A stretch of 64,000 nucleotides of DNA from Nitrosomonas sp. Its GTDB lineage: Bacteria; Pseudomonadota; Gammaproteobacteria; Burkholderiales; Nitrosomonadaceae. How positions within the stretch are numbered: the stretch's first letter is position 1; each line of letters opens with the position of its first letter. The stretch lies in NCBI RefSeq assembly GCF_019752415.1, contig NZ_JAIEME010000002.1, positions 1 to 64,000 of the forward strand. Direction: 5' to 3'. Below the pieces are notes generated by a model. It was not told where the DNA came from, made no database searches, and was given only the letters and a program-made list of their open reading frames with translations. A program made the translations under genes and the position numbers. Shown here one piece after another: positions 19,340 to 26,882 of this stretch.

Positions 19340-19498
19340 ATGTCTGTAGGAACAATACTATTAATCATTCTGATTCTGATGCTGCTTGGTGCGATTCCAA
19401 CGTGGCCGCACAGCAGGGAATGGGGTTATGCGCCCAGTGGCATCCTTGGAACAGTGGTGCTGATCTTGGTCATTCTGTTGCTGCTGGGCCGAATATAG
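19340..19498 (+). CDS. DUF3309 small membrane protein (52 aa)
   Basis: A 52-residue protein with two hydrophobic helices (GTILLIILILMLLGAIPTW and GILGTVVLILVILLLLG) separated by PHSREWGYAPS, exactly the DUF3309 layout (an L.GA.PtWpyS..WGY.PSG.lG pattern). A strong Shine-Dalgarno (AAGGAG) lies 9 nt before the ATG. It is too short for most ORF filters. It sits 21 bp after the desaturase. The function is unknown; such proteins are common in stress-induced small-gene sets. Confidence 0.9.
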   Translation: MSVGTILLIILILMLLGAIPTWPHSREWGYAPSGILGTVVLILVILLLLGRI

Positions 19499-19526
19499 CG
19501 CTCGCAGAAAAAAGCATCGTATTAAG

Positions 19527-19578
19527 GAATCTTTGGCAATCAAACCGTATAGATTTCTCACTGTGCTCGAAATGACAG
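19527..19578. repeat. right half of the TGTCATTTCGAA-type dispersed repeat
   Basis: GAATCTTTGG..AACCGTATAGATTTCTC..TGCTCGAAATGACAG matches the right two thirds of the repeat at 1911-1981, including the ATTCAG that follows. The left arm is missing. Confidence 0.6.
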
Positions 19579-19601
19579 TTATTCAGAAGTTTCTGAAAGT
19601 A

Positions 19602-19617
19602 GGAGCGGTATCGCACA
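19602..19617. promoter_or_regulatory. putative Crp/Fnr-type operator, site 2 (degenerate left half)
   Basis: GGAGCGGTATCGCACA has a perfect right half-site CGCACA and a degraded left half. Its centre is 25 bp upstream of the centre of site 3, in front of the di-iron protein gene. Confidence 0.45.
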
Positions 19618-19626
19618 TAGGCGTTC

Positions 19627-19642
19627 TGTGCTTTAATACACA
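19627..19642. promoter_or_regulatory. putative Crp/Fnr-type operator, site 3
   Basis: TGTGCTTTAATACACA lies within a longer perfect-arm palindrome, TTCTGTG-N8-CACAGAA. Its centre is ~131 bp before the ATG at 19765. Confidence 0.6.
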
Positions 19643-19764
19643 GAACCAGCCTAGTGTGTGCCTATTTCCTCACTGTATGTAAGCAAGCAAATAGCAGCAA
19701 CCTATTGCGGCAACACATTCATCCATCTCAATTGGGAAAAAATATCAGCCGGGAGATCTCGCCA

Positions 19765-20658
19765 ATGCAAGTACCAAAATTTCGCTCTATTTTCACATCC
19801 GCATCCAAACACGAACGCACTAAGAATTTTGAAAATTATTGGCTCTTTACTCAGCATCACAATGGTGAGTTGCTAGAAGATGACAAAGATTTAGTAAAAA
19901 AGCGCGCCAAGTTCCAGTTCTTCCAAGATAATCCCGTTCAGTTACGCACACCGCTCGTCAATCCCGAAGCTTTCTATCGCAATTATGTTGCGATGCAAGA
20001 TGATCCCAAGACTTTGGATAACATGACGCTGATGTTGACGGGGATGTATAAATTCGCTCGCCATGAGTGGGTTGGGATTAAAGGCGCCTGGGATGTGGTA
20101 CCCAATATGGCCAATTCGCATTCGGTTGAAGACAAAATCAGCCGCGTCCATTTGGCGGAAGAATTTTGCCATGTCCGTTTGTTCGATGAGATGCTGCGTA
20201 CTTGCGGTTTGGATAAAGTCGAGTGGGTACCGTTAAGTCCGATTAAAGAAAAAATCTACGAACAATTTCCTAAATTTCCAGGATTTCTAATGGATTCGCC
20301 CGCTTTTGTGACGGAATTGATGGGCGTTACTTACTATTGTCACCTCAATCGTCTGATCGACGAATTATTGGTCGATGAACCAGAAGTACAAAAGCGGTTA
20401 AAAGAACTGCTCGATGAAATTACCATTGATGAAGTCGCCCATGTCGGGCAACGAAGAAACTTTATTGGCCCTATCGGGATACGAATCTCCAAATGGCTAG
20501 TAAAACCGTTTTACACCTTGTTCTTTAACGATATCCCGGAAGTGGCTAAACTATTTGACGTCAAACAGATGATTAAAGATGGCGAAGCGTTTGATTTTAA
20601 TCACTTGCCTGATTACATCATAGAAAAAAGCTGGATTCCTTCCTACTGTAAAGTTTAA
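19765..20658 (+). CDS. ferritin-like di-iron protein (AurF-like)
   Basis: A 297-residue soluble protein with two ExxH motifs of the ferritin-like di-iron fold: EEFCH in VHLAEEFCHVRLFDEML and DEVAH in DEITIDEVAHVGQRRNF; further carboxylates occur around ARHEWVGIKG. It is related to the AurF-type oxygenase/ferritin-like proteins that oxidise small molecules or bind iron. The ATG at 19765 has GGGAG ten nt upstream; the frame is open further back to 19654 but without good signals. It is preceded by operator sites 2 and 3. A duplicated 3' end of this gene lies at 45522-45751. Substrate unknown. Confidence 0.75.
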   Translation: MQVPKFRSIFTSASKHERTKNFENYWLFTQHHNGELLEDDKDLVKKRAKFQFFQDNPVQLRTPLVNPEAFYRNYVAMQDDPKTLDNMTLMLTGMYKFARHEWVGIKGAWDVVPNMANSHSVEDKISRVHLAEEFCHVRLFDEMLRTCGLDKVEWVPLSPIKEKIYEQFPKFPGFLMDSPAFVTELMGVTYYCHLNRLIDELLVDEPEVQKRLKELLDEITIDEVAHVGQRRNFIGPIGIRISKWLVKPFYTLFFNDIPEVAKLFDVKQMIKDGEAFDFNHLPDYIIEKSWIPSYCKV

Positions 20659-20818
20659 AAATTTGTAACTCTCAGGCAGCCTGATAAATCGGGCTTCTAC
20701 CCCCTTTGAATCCTTTATCGATAGCTTCATCGGGTCTGATTACGCGGTTAGCAGTCGCTGCCTTGCCTCCGCATAACCATTTTTGCGGTAAAAACCCCCT
20801 TCCGCGCGCCACCCACAA

Positions 20819-20878
20819 TCACTCCTGCCTGACAAGGTAGCTAGCCGGACCGGCCTCTGCAAGCAATTTGGGCAGCAT
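20819..20878 (-). pseudogene. truncated remnant of a holin-like (DUF1469-type) gene
   Basis: The coding strand reads MLPKLLAE, identical to the N-terminus of the protein at 28011-28490, then diverges and stops after 19 codons. The flanking DNA (CTCTGCAAGCAATTTGGGCA and CGTTTAACGTTTATTACT) also matches that around 28463-28520. This shows that a DUF883-plus-holin gene pair was duplicated and that the second gene of this copy was lost. Confidence 0.7.
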
Positions 20879-20891
20879 TTATGTCGATCGT

Positions 20892-21167
20892 TTAACGTTT
20901 ATTACTGAGTAGCATACCGATCACAAAACCACTGCTGAAGGCAACAAGCGCACTGGTAAGCGGCCGTTCTTTGATACTTTCTCCGGCTGCCTTAGTTTGA
21001 TTGCGTACAGCTTTTCCAGTGTCTTGAGCCAAGTCGGCAAACTTCTCACCTTGCTTGCCTGCCTGATCCTTCACTGACGTCATCAGCGATCCAAGTTCAT
21101 TCCGAAGGGTGGTGAATTCCTTTCTTAGTTGATCCATCTCTTTGCTAAAATCATCAGCTGATGCCAT
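20892..21167 (-). CDS. DUF883 family protein (ElaB/YqjD-like), copy 1
   Basis: 91 residues: a charged helical N-terminal part (FSKEMDQLRKEFTTLRNELG) and one C-terminal TM helix (PLTSALVAFSSGFVIGMLL) ending SNKR. This is the DUF883 architecture; the E. coli relatives YqjD and ElaB are inner-membrane anchored and bind ribosomes in stationary phase. It is a close paralog of the protein at 28504, lacking four residues (VEKY region) before the TM helix. It has a Shine-Dalgarno (AAGGAG) and operator site 4 about 129 bp upstream. Confidence 0.9.
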   Translation of the reverse strand: MASADDFSKEMDQLRKEFTTLRNELGSLMTSVKDQAGKQGEKFADLAQDTGKAVRNQTKAAGESIKERPLTSALVAFSSGFVIGMLLSNKR

Positions 21168-21584
21168 GGTTTGTTCTCCTTGTGAACGAATAAATTCGAT
21201 AATTGTTGTGGACTAAAACTCGGCCCCGTAGTAAATGTAAATCACACTACCACGCAGCCACACAATACCGCACCAATTGTCTGCGGTATGTACGGTGACA
21301 CACAAAGGATGCGGATGAGTACGGATAATTGCTCAAGCGTGCATGCTTCGATCAAATGGTAAATTGGTCTCGGTGAGAAGCAATTCATTGGTACCCACTC
21401 TGCAGATCAGATTTTGCTGTTTATTTTGCAGAAAATTCTTCTGTTTCCGCAGCCGCTACTACTGGCTAAAACTGCACGAGGGTCATGCTCACCGCCATGA
21501 TAAGGGCCAAGAAAATACCGATAGGAGAAGGAAAAATTACTGTCGCGATTCGGATAAGCTATCCCGCCGGATAAAAATCCGGGG
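21168..21584. other. intergenic region without a convincing gene
   Basis: Apart from operator site 4 I see no gene. A minus-strand frame at about 21475-21560 (IGIFLALIMAVSMTLVQF before a stop) looks like a membrane peptide but has no start codon or ribosome site, so it may be a relic. Plus-strand frames here are not supported. Confidence 0.5.
21289..21304. promoter_or_regulatory. putative Crp/Fnr-type operator, site 4
   Basis: TGTACGGTGACACACA. Its centre is ~129 bp upstream of the DUF883 gene start (21167). An additional inverted repeat, ATACCGCA / TGCGGTAT, overlaps its left edge. Confidence 0.7.
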
Positions 21585-21617
21585 AAATAAAAAGCCCTCT
21601 TAAAAACTAAGAGGGCT
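21585..21617 (-). terminator. intrinsic terminator downstream of the PRC-barrel gene
   Basis: On the minus strand AGCCCTCTTA-GTTTT-TAAGAGGGCT forms a perfect 10-bp stem followed by TTTTATTT. It lies 60 bp after the PRC-barrel stop codon at 21677. Confidence 0.85.
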
Positions 21618-21676
21618 AATCCACGCGAACTAAAACAGCTAGGAGAGGGAAATAATCCGAACAGTTAAACGCGTGT

Positions 21677-22084
21677 TTAATGTGTGTTTGATTCTGTCCC
21701 ATAATAAGAATGGATATTTTTTGCCCAAGTTTCGTCGGCCATATCGGGCCAATTGTCCTTATCGAATCCTGGCGCCGCTTTGAGTCGGTCTTTCTCTTCA
21801 TTTAATACGAAACACTTGTGCTCCGTATCGAGTGCCAACGCATCCCACGGCACTGCAAAAAGTTTTTCCCCTATCGTTAAGAAGCCACCGAAGGACAGCA
21901 CGGCGTAGCATACTTTCCCGCTTTTCGTGTCTAACATAATTTCTTTGATTTCACCCAAATCTTCCCCTTTATGATTTTGGACATCATTTCCAATGAGAGT
22001 GTCTGCCCCCATAAGAGCAGGTCCGGGTCCACTTTCGTTATTGTTTTTGTACATACCGTAGGTATCGCGATCTTCGTAGCTCAT
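21677..22084 (-). CDS. PRC-barrel domain protein
   Basis: 135 residues. A PRC-barrel lies at about residues 25-95 (LIGNDVQNHKGEDLGEIKEI, LSFGGFLTIGEKLFAVPWDAL), with the usual V.N..GE.LG.I.di pattern. A charged C-terminal extension (RLKAAPGFDKDNWPDMADET) is common in the photosystem-reaction-centre-H-like stress proteins of this class. A Shine-Dalgarno (CAGGAG) lies 7 nt before the ATG. It is the second gene after a 29-codon ORF that shares operator site 5. Role unknown, probably structural or adaptor. Confidence 0.88.
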   Translation of the reverse strand: MSYEDRDTYGMYKNNNESGPGPALMGADTLIGNDVQNHKGEDLGEIKEIMLDTKSGKVCYAVLSFGGFLTIGEKLFAVPWDALALDTEHKCFVLNEEKDRLKAAPGFDKDNWPDMADETWAKNIHSYYGTESNTH

Positions 22085-22108
22085 GTTTATCTCCTGTTAA
22101 AAATCAAG

Positions 22109-22198
22109 TTAATGCGCTTTCTTGTAGTCATTTTTTAAGCCAAAGTTAGCTTGGGTTTTGCCGAAGGTTTTCTCGATCTTGACTTGATGTTTGCTCAT
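22109..22198 (-). CDS. 29-aa small basic protein of unknown function
   Basis: An ORF of 29 codons whose product starts MSKHQVKIEKTF and ends NDYKKAH, rich in Lys and without a hydrophobic stretch. It has a strong Shine-Dalgarno (AGGAGATCGTA before ATG) and is 24 bp upstream of the PRC-barrel gene in the same direction. Operator site 5 lies ~113 bp upstream of its start, the same distance as for other regulon genes. No family recognised. Good ribosome site and position make it a likely real small gene. Confidence 0.6.
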   Translation of the reverse strand: MSKHQVKIEKTFGKTQANFGLKNDYKKAH

Positions 22199-22259
22199 TA
22201 CGATCTCCTAGTAAATCACTTCGACAATTAACCGGATTGTTACACTAAACTTCTAGTGC

Positions 22260-22281
22260 ATCGTTACGGTTTAGTAACGAT
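22260..22281. repeat. inverted repeat ATCGTTAC / GTAACGAT
   Basis: A perfect 8-bp-arm inverted repeat around GGTTTA, 62 bp upstream of the 29-aa ORF and 22 bp downstream of operator site 5. It could be a second operator or a leader hairpin. Confidence 0.5.
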
Positions 22282-22303
22282 ATAGGCAAATTCTATGCAG
22301 GTA

Positions 22304-22319
22304 TGTACGCTAGTACACA
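22304..22319. promoter_or_regulatory. putative Crp/Fnr-type operator, site 5
   Basis: TGTACGCTAGTACACA, a perfect palindrome apart from one central pair. Its centre is ~113 bp upstream of the 29-aa ORF. Confidence 0.7.
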
Positions 22320-22409
22320 TAACAAAATAAACAATCCGGCACGGAGCAGGGGTTAGATAATCCTAATAAAAACATAAGGAATCACTAGAAAATATCGAAT
22401 TAGACAGCA

Positions 22410-22461
22410 AAAAAACGGCGGGACTGCCATCTTTAAATTTAATGGGAGTCCCGCCTTTTAT
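22410..22461 (-). terminator. intrinsic terminator, strongest on the minus strand
   Basis: On the minus strand GGCGGGACTCCCAT ... ATGGCAGTCCCGCC forms a stem of about 13 bp with one mismatch and is followed by a run of seven T. On the plus strand the same stem is followed by TTTTATT, so it could work both ways. It ends the transcript of the gene at 22526-22939. Confidence 0.85.
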
Positions 22462-22525
22462 TACCGCTTCACAGACACGTTGGAGCAGTTCTAACTAAAC
22501 TTGTCGCTTGATTGATTCTAGCTTC

Positions 22526-22939
22526 TCAATGGTGCTGCTTCGCTTTAGCTTCAGCTTTGGCTTGCTCTAATATGGCTTTCGCGGCTTTTTCGCACACGTC
22601 CTTCTCATTGCCTGCTATGTCATCACATTTTTCTTTGGACACCTCGTAATTCGCTTCTGCTTTGGCAACACTTACTTTATAGGCAGCTTCTTTGGAAGGC
22701 TTGAATTTGGCTTCAAGCTCTGCTTTTGCGACTTTTTCTTTTCCCTTCGCTTGGGCCATGCAGATGTCTCCCGCATTGCCAGTCAGTGATTCGCATTGGG
22801 CTTTATCCGACTTATACTCGGCGGCGACTTGTTTTTCCGCTGCCTCGTGCTCATCTTTAGATATATTTTGCGCAATAGCACTTCCGCTCAATGCAAGACC
22901 AAGCGCTACCAAGATCGAACTGATATTGAATTTATTCAT
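22526..22939 (-). CDS. periplasmic helical protein with duplicated Cys-pair motif
   Basis: 137 residues with a clear Sec signal peptide (LVALGLALSGSAIAQ). The mature protein is a Lys/Ala/Glu-rich helix containing two copies of one motif: QCESLTGNAGDICMAQAKG and KCDDIAGNEKDVCEKAAKA, each with a C-x(10)-C pair. This suggests a duplicated helical hairpin closed by disulfides. Similar uncharacterised secreted proteins occur in betaproteobacteria; no function known. The ATG at 22939 has AAGGAG upstream and operator site 6 ~91 bp upstream. It ends in KAKQHH, a possible metal-binding tail. Confidence 0.85.
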   Translation of the reverse strand: MNKFNISSILVALGLALSGSAIAQNISKDEHEAAEKQVAAEYKSDKAQCESLTGNAGDICMAQAKGKEKVAKAELEAKFKPSKEAAYKVSVAKAEANYEVSKEKCDDIAGNEKDVCEKAAKAILEQAKAEAKAKQHH

Positions 22940-23022
22940 ATTAACTCCTTGATAATTATTAAACAAATCAGGCCATAATGTACCCGACTTGTTTAAGCAT
23001 ATAGCCACGATGCTATTATGTC

Positions 23023-23038
23023 TGTGTGATACCGCACG
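23023..23038. promoter_or_regulatory. putative Crp/Fnr-type operator, site 6
   Basis: TGTGTGATACCGCACG. Its centre is ~91 bp upstream of the Cys-pair protein gene (start 22939), read on the minus strand. Confidence 0.65.
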
Positions 23039-23143
23039 AATGGCGGATTAAGTCAGAGATGTCAACTGATTGAGTTTGAACCACGCATAAGCTGAATAGG
23101 AATATGTGCAGTACTTTTCGAAATGGGGATTATTTGACAGCTA

Positions 23144-23159
23144 AGTGCGATAGCGCACC
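23144..23159. promoter_or_regulatory. putative Crp/Fnr-type operator, site 7
   Basis: AGTGCGATAGCGCACC: the inner 14 bases form a perfect palindromic core GTGCG-N4-CGCAC. Its centre is ~157 bp upstream of the DUF4112 start at 23308. Sites 6 and 7 are separate elements for divergent genes. Confidence 0.65.
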
Positions 23160-23307
23160 GACACTAAGCCTATTGGTTGCCAATATATAAACATAATGTC
23201 ATTTCGAAGTTTTGCAAATCGCTTATGAATTAAGCGGCAAACAGCATAATAGTGGCAGAACCTAGACACACAAGATGGCAAGCAATTAAATCCGAAAGAG
23301 ATAAAGT

Positions 23308-23772
23308 ATGGATAAAGCACAAACTAAACAAGACAAATTAAATCGGCTTGCATGGTTAATGGATAGCTACTTTCGTATTCCAGGCACACAGATTCGTTTT
23401 GGCGTGGATGGCCTAATTGGATTGATCCCCGGATTCGGAGATGCACTAGGCGCAGTAATCTCAAGTCATATCCTGACACAAGCAGCTCAGATGGGTGTTC
23501 CCAAGTCTATTCTTCTGAAAATGGCATTCAATATTGGATTTGATGCCATTCTGGGCATTATTCCTGTTATTGGAGATGTATCAGATATCGTCTGGAAGGC
23601 CAATCAACGGAATGTACAATTACTAAATGATTACCTTAACCAACCGGAAGAAACTGTAATTCATAGTCGTTTATTTGTTGGGATTTTAGGTCTTTTAGTA
23701 TTTGGTCTAGTGGCTTTTATTGGTTTATTAGGTTTTCTGGTGATACGTTGGCTTTGGTTATCAGTCCAATGA
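23308..23772 (+). CDS. DUF4112 membrane protein
   Basis: 154 residues. The DUF4112 signature is clear: LMDSYFRIPGTQIRFGVDGLIGLIPGFGDALGA and IGFDAILGIIPVIGDVSDIVWKANQRN, two related G-L-I-P-G-D hairpins, followed by a C-terminal TM segment (LFVGILGLLVFGLVAFIGLL). The Shine-Dalgarno is AAAGAG. Function unknown. Operator site 7 upstream links it to the local regulon. Confidence 0.9.
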   Translation: MDKAQTKQDKLNRLAWLMDSYFRIPGTQIRFGVDGLIGLIPGFGDALGAVISSHILTQAAQMGVPKSILLKMAFNIGFDAILGIIPVIGDVSDIVWKANQRNVQLLNDYLNQPEETVIHSRLFVGILGLLVFGLVAFIGLLGFLVIRWLWLSVQ

Positions 23773-23902
23773 GGCTGAATTTACAAAATCATCCAACCCC
23801 CCACTAGCTTGCCTCAGTCAAAAGCCTAAGATAGCATCTTGCCAAAAAATCGGCATATAGAAAATCACGCACCGCAAGAAAGTCACGCACAGCGAAATCC
23901 CG

Positions 23903-25858
23903 ATGATAAGTGCTGCAATAACACAACCTGACTGGTCCTACTCCGATTCGCAGGCACTGTATGCTATGGAAAAGTGGGCAGATGGCTTTTATTCGGTGAA
24001 TGAGCGGGGTCATGTCTCGGTTTGCCCTATCGAAGGCCAGGCACTGCAGATAGATGTCATGGATGTGATTCGCGCGGCTCGCTCTGAAGGCGCTTCTCTG
24101 CCCATGCTGATTCGTTTTCAGGATGTGATCAGTTCGCGCGTGCGACGCCTGAATCAAAAGTTTCAGATGGCGATTCAGGACAGCGGCTACGAAGGAACCT
24201 ATCGCAGTATTTATCCGATTAAAGTTAATCAGTTGCAGGAGGTGGTGGCGGAAATCCTGGAAGCCGGCAAAGAATTTAATATTGGACTGGAATGTGGCTC
24301 CAAAGCCGAATTGTTGGCCGTGCTGCCACTGATTGCCGATGAGACACTGTTGCTTTGCAATGGTGTTAAGGACTGCACCATGCTGACCCTCATGTTAAAT
24401 GCACAACAGCTTGGACAGCAAGTGGTGCCGATTATTGAAAAATATTCGGAGTTTGAGCAGCTGATGAATCTGGCCGAAGCGCGCCAGATGAAACCGCGGT
24501 TAGGGGTGCGTTTGAAACTGAACACGAAGGGATCGGGGCGTTGGTTTGAGTCCGGCGGGGCCAGTTCCAAGTTTGGATTGACTATTCCGGAGCTGGTAAA
24601 ACTGATACAAACACTGGAAAACCGGGAAATGGCCGGGCAACTGGAATTGTTGCATTTCCATCTGGGCAGTCAAATTGCTGATATTCAGGTGCTGCGGAGT
24701 GCAGTCAAAGAAATCATGCAGATTTATGCGGATTTGATGTTGCGAGGCCTGCAGATTAAATATCTGGATGTCGGTGGCGGACTCGGGGTGAGTTACGGGG
24801 GTGACTATGACAATCCGGAATTATCCATTAATTACGGACTGCGTGAATATGCCAATGTGGTGGTGTATACGGTCAAAGAAATCTGTGATGAGCGACAGGT
24901 ACCGATGCCGAATCTCTTGTCAGAAAGTGGCCGCGCCCTCGTTGCGCATCATTCCGTGCTGGTGGTTCCTGTGTTGGGTGTGCATAGGCCGGATAGTCCG
25001 CCGATGTCTGATTTTCCGGCTCATCTGCCTGCCACAGTGCTACGCATGGCGACGGTATACAGCGATGCACAATCTGCAGAGAAAAGCAGTGTATTGCTGG
25101 AATGCTATCACGATGCACAGGAAATCCGCCGGGAAACCGAGCAGATGGCACGATTGGGTTACCTGTCTGTTGAACATATGGCGCAATCGGACAGTTTGTA
25201 CTGGAGTATTTGCCGTGAAGTGCTGCACAAGTTAACGGCGACTGAGTCGACCCCGGTCTCGGCCGAGCAGATGGAGCTGGAAAAGCAGCTCACGGACATG
25301 TATCTGGGAGATTTCTCAGTTTTTCATTCCATTATCGACCACTGGGCCATCGGACAGATTTTCCCGGTGATGCCCCTGCATCGATTGCAAGAAAAACCTG
25401 TGCGGCGCGGTCAGTTGGTGGATCTGACTTGTGATTCGGATGGCAAGGTAAGTCAGTATGTGTCATCGTCCGGCATCAGTGACTTTATGCCCCTGCATGA
25501 TTTTCGTCAGGATGAATCCTACTTTCTGGGTATTTTTCTCGTCGGCGCTTATCAGGAGATACTGGGGGACGCGCACAATCTATTCGGACGCGTGGATGAG
25601 GTGCACGTCTATGCGAAAGCAGAAGAAACGAACGGTTTCTGGATAGAAGAATTGCTGAAGGGAATTAGTGTCAAGGAAATGCTGAGCCAAGTGCAATATT
25701 TTCCCAATGACCTGGGTCGGCGCATGTCGGAATTTATTCGCCAGCAGATAAACGCGGGGCGTATCAAACCTGCAGAAGGAACACGAATTCTTAATAATTA
25801 TACCCAGCGTCTGGGAGATACTACATATTGTGATGTCGGCCCCAGTGAACCATCATAG
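23903..25858 (+). CDS. speA: biosynthetic arginine decarboxylase (SpeA)
   Basis: 651 residues, full length. A PLP-dependent fold-III decarboxylase converting arginine to agmatine for polyamine synthesis. The PLP lysine lies in RSIYPIKVNQLQEVV. The barrel continues with LGVRLKLNTKGSGRWFESGG, LLHFHLGSQIADI and LDVGGGLGVSYGG; the SpeA start pattern DWSYSDSQALYAMEKWADGF confirms the subgroup. No agmatinase or agmatine deiminase gene is in the window. It converges with the epimerase gene across a bidirectional terminator. Confidence 0.96.
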   Translation: MISAAITQPDWSYSDSQALYAMEKWADGFYSVNERGHVSVCPIEGQALQIDVMDVIRAARSEGASLPMLIRFQDVISSRVRRLNQKFQMAIQDSGYEGTYRSIYPIKVNQLQEVVAEILEAGKEFNIGLECGSKAELLAVLPLIADETLLLCNGVKDCTMLTLMLNAQQLGQQVVPIIEKYSEFEQLMNLAEARQMKPRLGVRLKLNTKGSGRWFESGGASSKFGLTIPELVKLIQTLENREMAGQLELLHFHLGSQIADIQVLRSAVKEIMQIYADLMLRGLQIKYLDVGGGLGVSYGGDYDNPELSINYGLREYANVVVYTVKEICDERQVPMPNLLSESGRALVAHHSVLVVPVLGVHRPDSPPMSDFPAHLPATVLRMATVYSDAQSAEKSSVLLECYHDAQEIRRETEQMARLGYLSVEHMAQSDSLYWSICREVLHKLTATESTPVSAEQMELEKQLTDMYLGDFSVFHSIIDHWAIGQIFPVMPLHRLQEKPVRRGQLVDLTCDSDGKVSQYVSSSGISDFMPLHDFRQDESYFLGIFLVGAYQEILGDAHNLFGRVDEVHVYAKAEETNGFWIEELLKGISVKEMLSQVQYFPNDLGRRMSEFIRQQINAGRIKPAEGTRILNNYTQRLGDTTYCDVGPSEPS

Positions 25859-25866
25859 TCAGATGG

Positions 25867-25886
25867 AAAAATGCAACAGCATTTTT
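25867..25886. terminator. bidirectional intrinsic terminator between speA and the epimerase gene
   Basis: AAAAATGC-AACA-GCATTTTT: an 8-bp stem with a T-run on both strands. It lies 8 bp after the speA stop and 9 bp after the convergent epimerase stop. Confidence 0.65.
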
Positions 25887-25895
25887 AATTGCAAC

Positions 25896-26882
25896 CTAGA
25901 GCCAACCCTGCGCCCGGTACCATATTATGGCATCCCGCGCGGCCTCACGTACCGGACGAGGATGCAATCCAAGTTCTTTCGAGCTTGCTGAGGAATCAAA
26001 AAACATATTACGACGGGTTAGACGTACCCCAGTTATCGTAGCGATCGGAATTTTTCCACTCACATGGTCTGCCCACAGTTCACTGAACCAGGCCACAAGC
26101 AAAGCAAGTGAATAAGGAACTTTCCAACGCGGTAAAGGTTGTTTTGTTTCCTCACTCAGAATATTCAACCAATCCGAAAGACGAAGATTTTCTCCTCCCA
26201 GGAGATAACGAATTCCTGTTCTTCCCTTCTTCATCGCCAGAATCATGCCCGTCGCCACATCTCTCGCATCAATGAGATTGAAATTACATTCCAAATACCC
26301 AGGAAGCTCACCTCTACAAAAAGCTAACGACAAGCGAGTAGGCGGTGTCTGTAATCGATCCCCGGGACCTATGGGCAAGGTAGGACTAACTACAATAATG
26401 GGCGCGCCTTCTTCCTTAACCATACGGAAAACTTCTTTCTCTGCGTGAAACTTGCTCAAGCAGTATGGGCCCACCATATCACTTGCTTTGAGGCGAAGTT
26501 TCTCAACGAAACGTTCCTCCGGATTATGGGAGGACAAGATGCTCTCAGTACTGGTATACAATATCCGCTTAGCGCCACTGGCAAGGGCAGCCCGCATGAC
26601 ATGGACGGTGCCGAGATGGTTAATCTTATCGAATTCCCGGCGGTCACGGCACCAAAGGTTAGGATCGGCAGCAAGGTGATAGACATACTCGCAATCTTGT
26701 GTGGCTTTCCGGACAGATGGCTCATCCCGAATGTCAGCCCTCACCAGCTCAATTCTATCCAGTGGCAAATGGTCGACTGAAGCGCTTGGCCGTTCCAGCA
26801 CACGAACAGACTCGTTCATATCCAGTAACTGCGTCACTAGATGCGAACCAAGGAAACCAGCGCCGCCAGTGACCAGGATCAA
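25896..26882 (-). CDS. NAD-dependent epimerase/dehydratase, extended SDR (HpnA-like)
   Basis: 328 residues. The N-terminal NAD site is VTGGAGFLGSHL; the catalytic YxxxK is in GPYCLSKFHAEKE, with the catalytic Ser/Thr in YTSTESIL. The sequence VRVLERPSASVDHL / YVYHLAADPNLWCRDR resembles the HpnA (hopanoid-associated) and dihydroflavonol-reductase-like branch of extended SDRs. Its start overlaps the stop of the ketopantoate-reductase-like gene (ATGA, 26879-26882), so they form a two-gene operon. The substrate (nucleotide sugar or polyprenoid-linked) cannot be fixed. Confidence 0.85.
   Translation of the reverse strand: MILVTGGAGFLGSHLVTQLLDMNESVRVLERPSASVDHLPLDRIELVRADIRDEPSVRKATQDCEYVYHLAADPNLWCRDRREFDKINHLGTVHVMRAALASGAKRILYTSTESILSSHNPEERFVEKLRLKASDMVGPYCLSKFHAEKEVFRMVKEEGAPIIVVSPTLPIGPGDRLQTPPTRLSLAFCRGELPGYLECNFNLIDARDVATGMILAMKKGRTGIRYLLGGENLRLSDWLNILSEETKQPLPRWKVPYSLALLVAWFSELWADHVSGKIPIATITGVRLTRRNMFFDSSASSKELGLHPRPVREAARDAIIWYRAQGWL

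Noticed and set aside
21343-21603. Plus-strand open frame of 86 codons
   Set aside because: No ribosome site, composition rich in Cys/Arg/Phe without domain, and it runs into the terminator stem; not considered a gene.
23850-23895. Direct repeats of TCACGCAC before speA
   Set aside because: Two tandem half-site-like words without inverted partner; not counted in the operator set.
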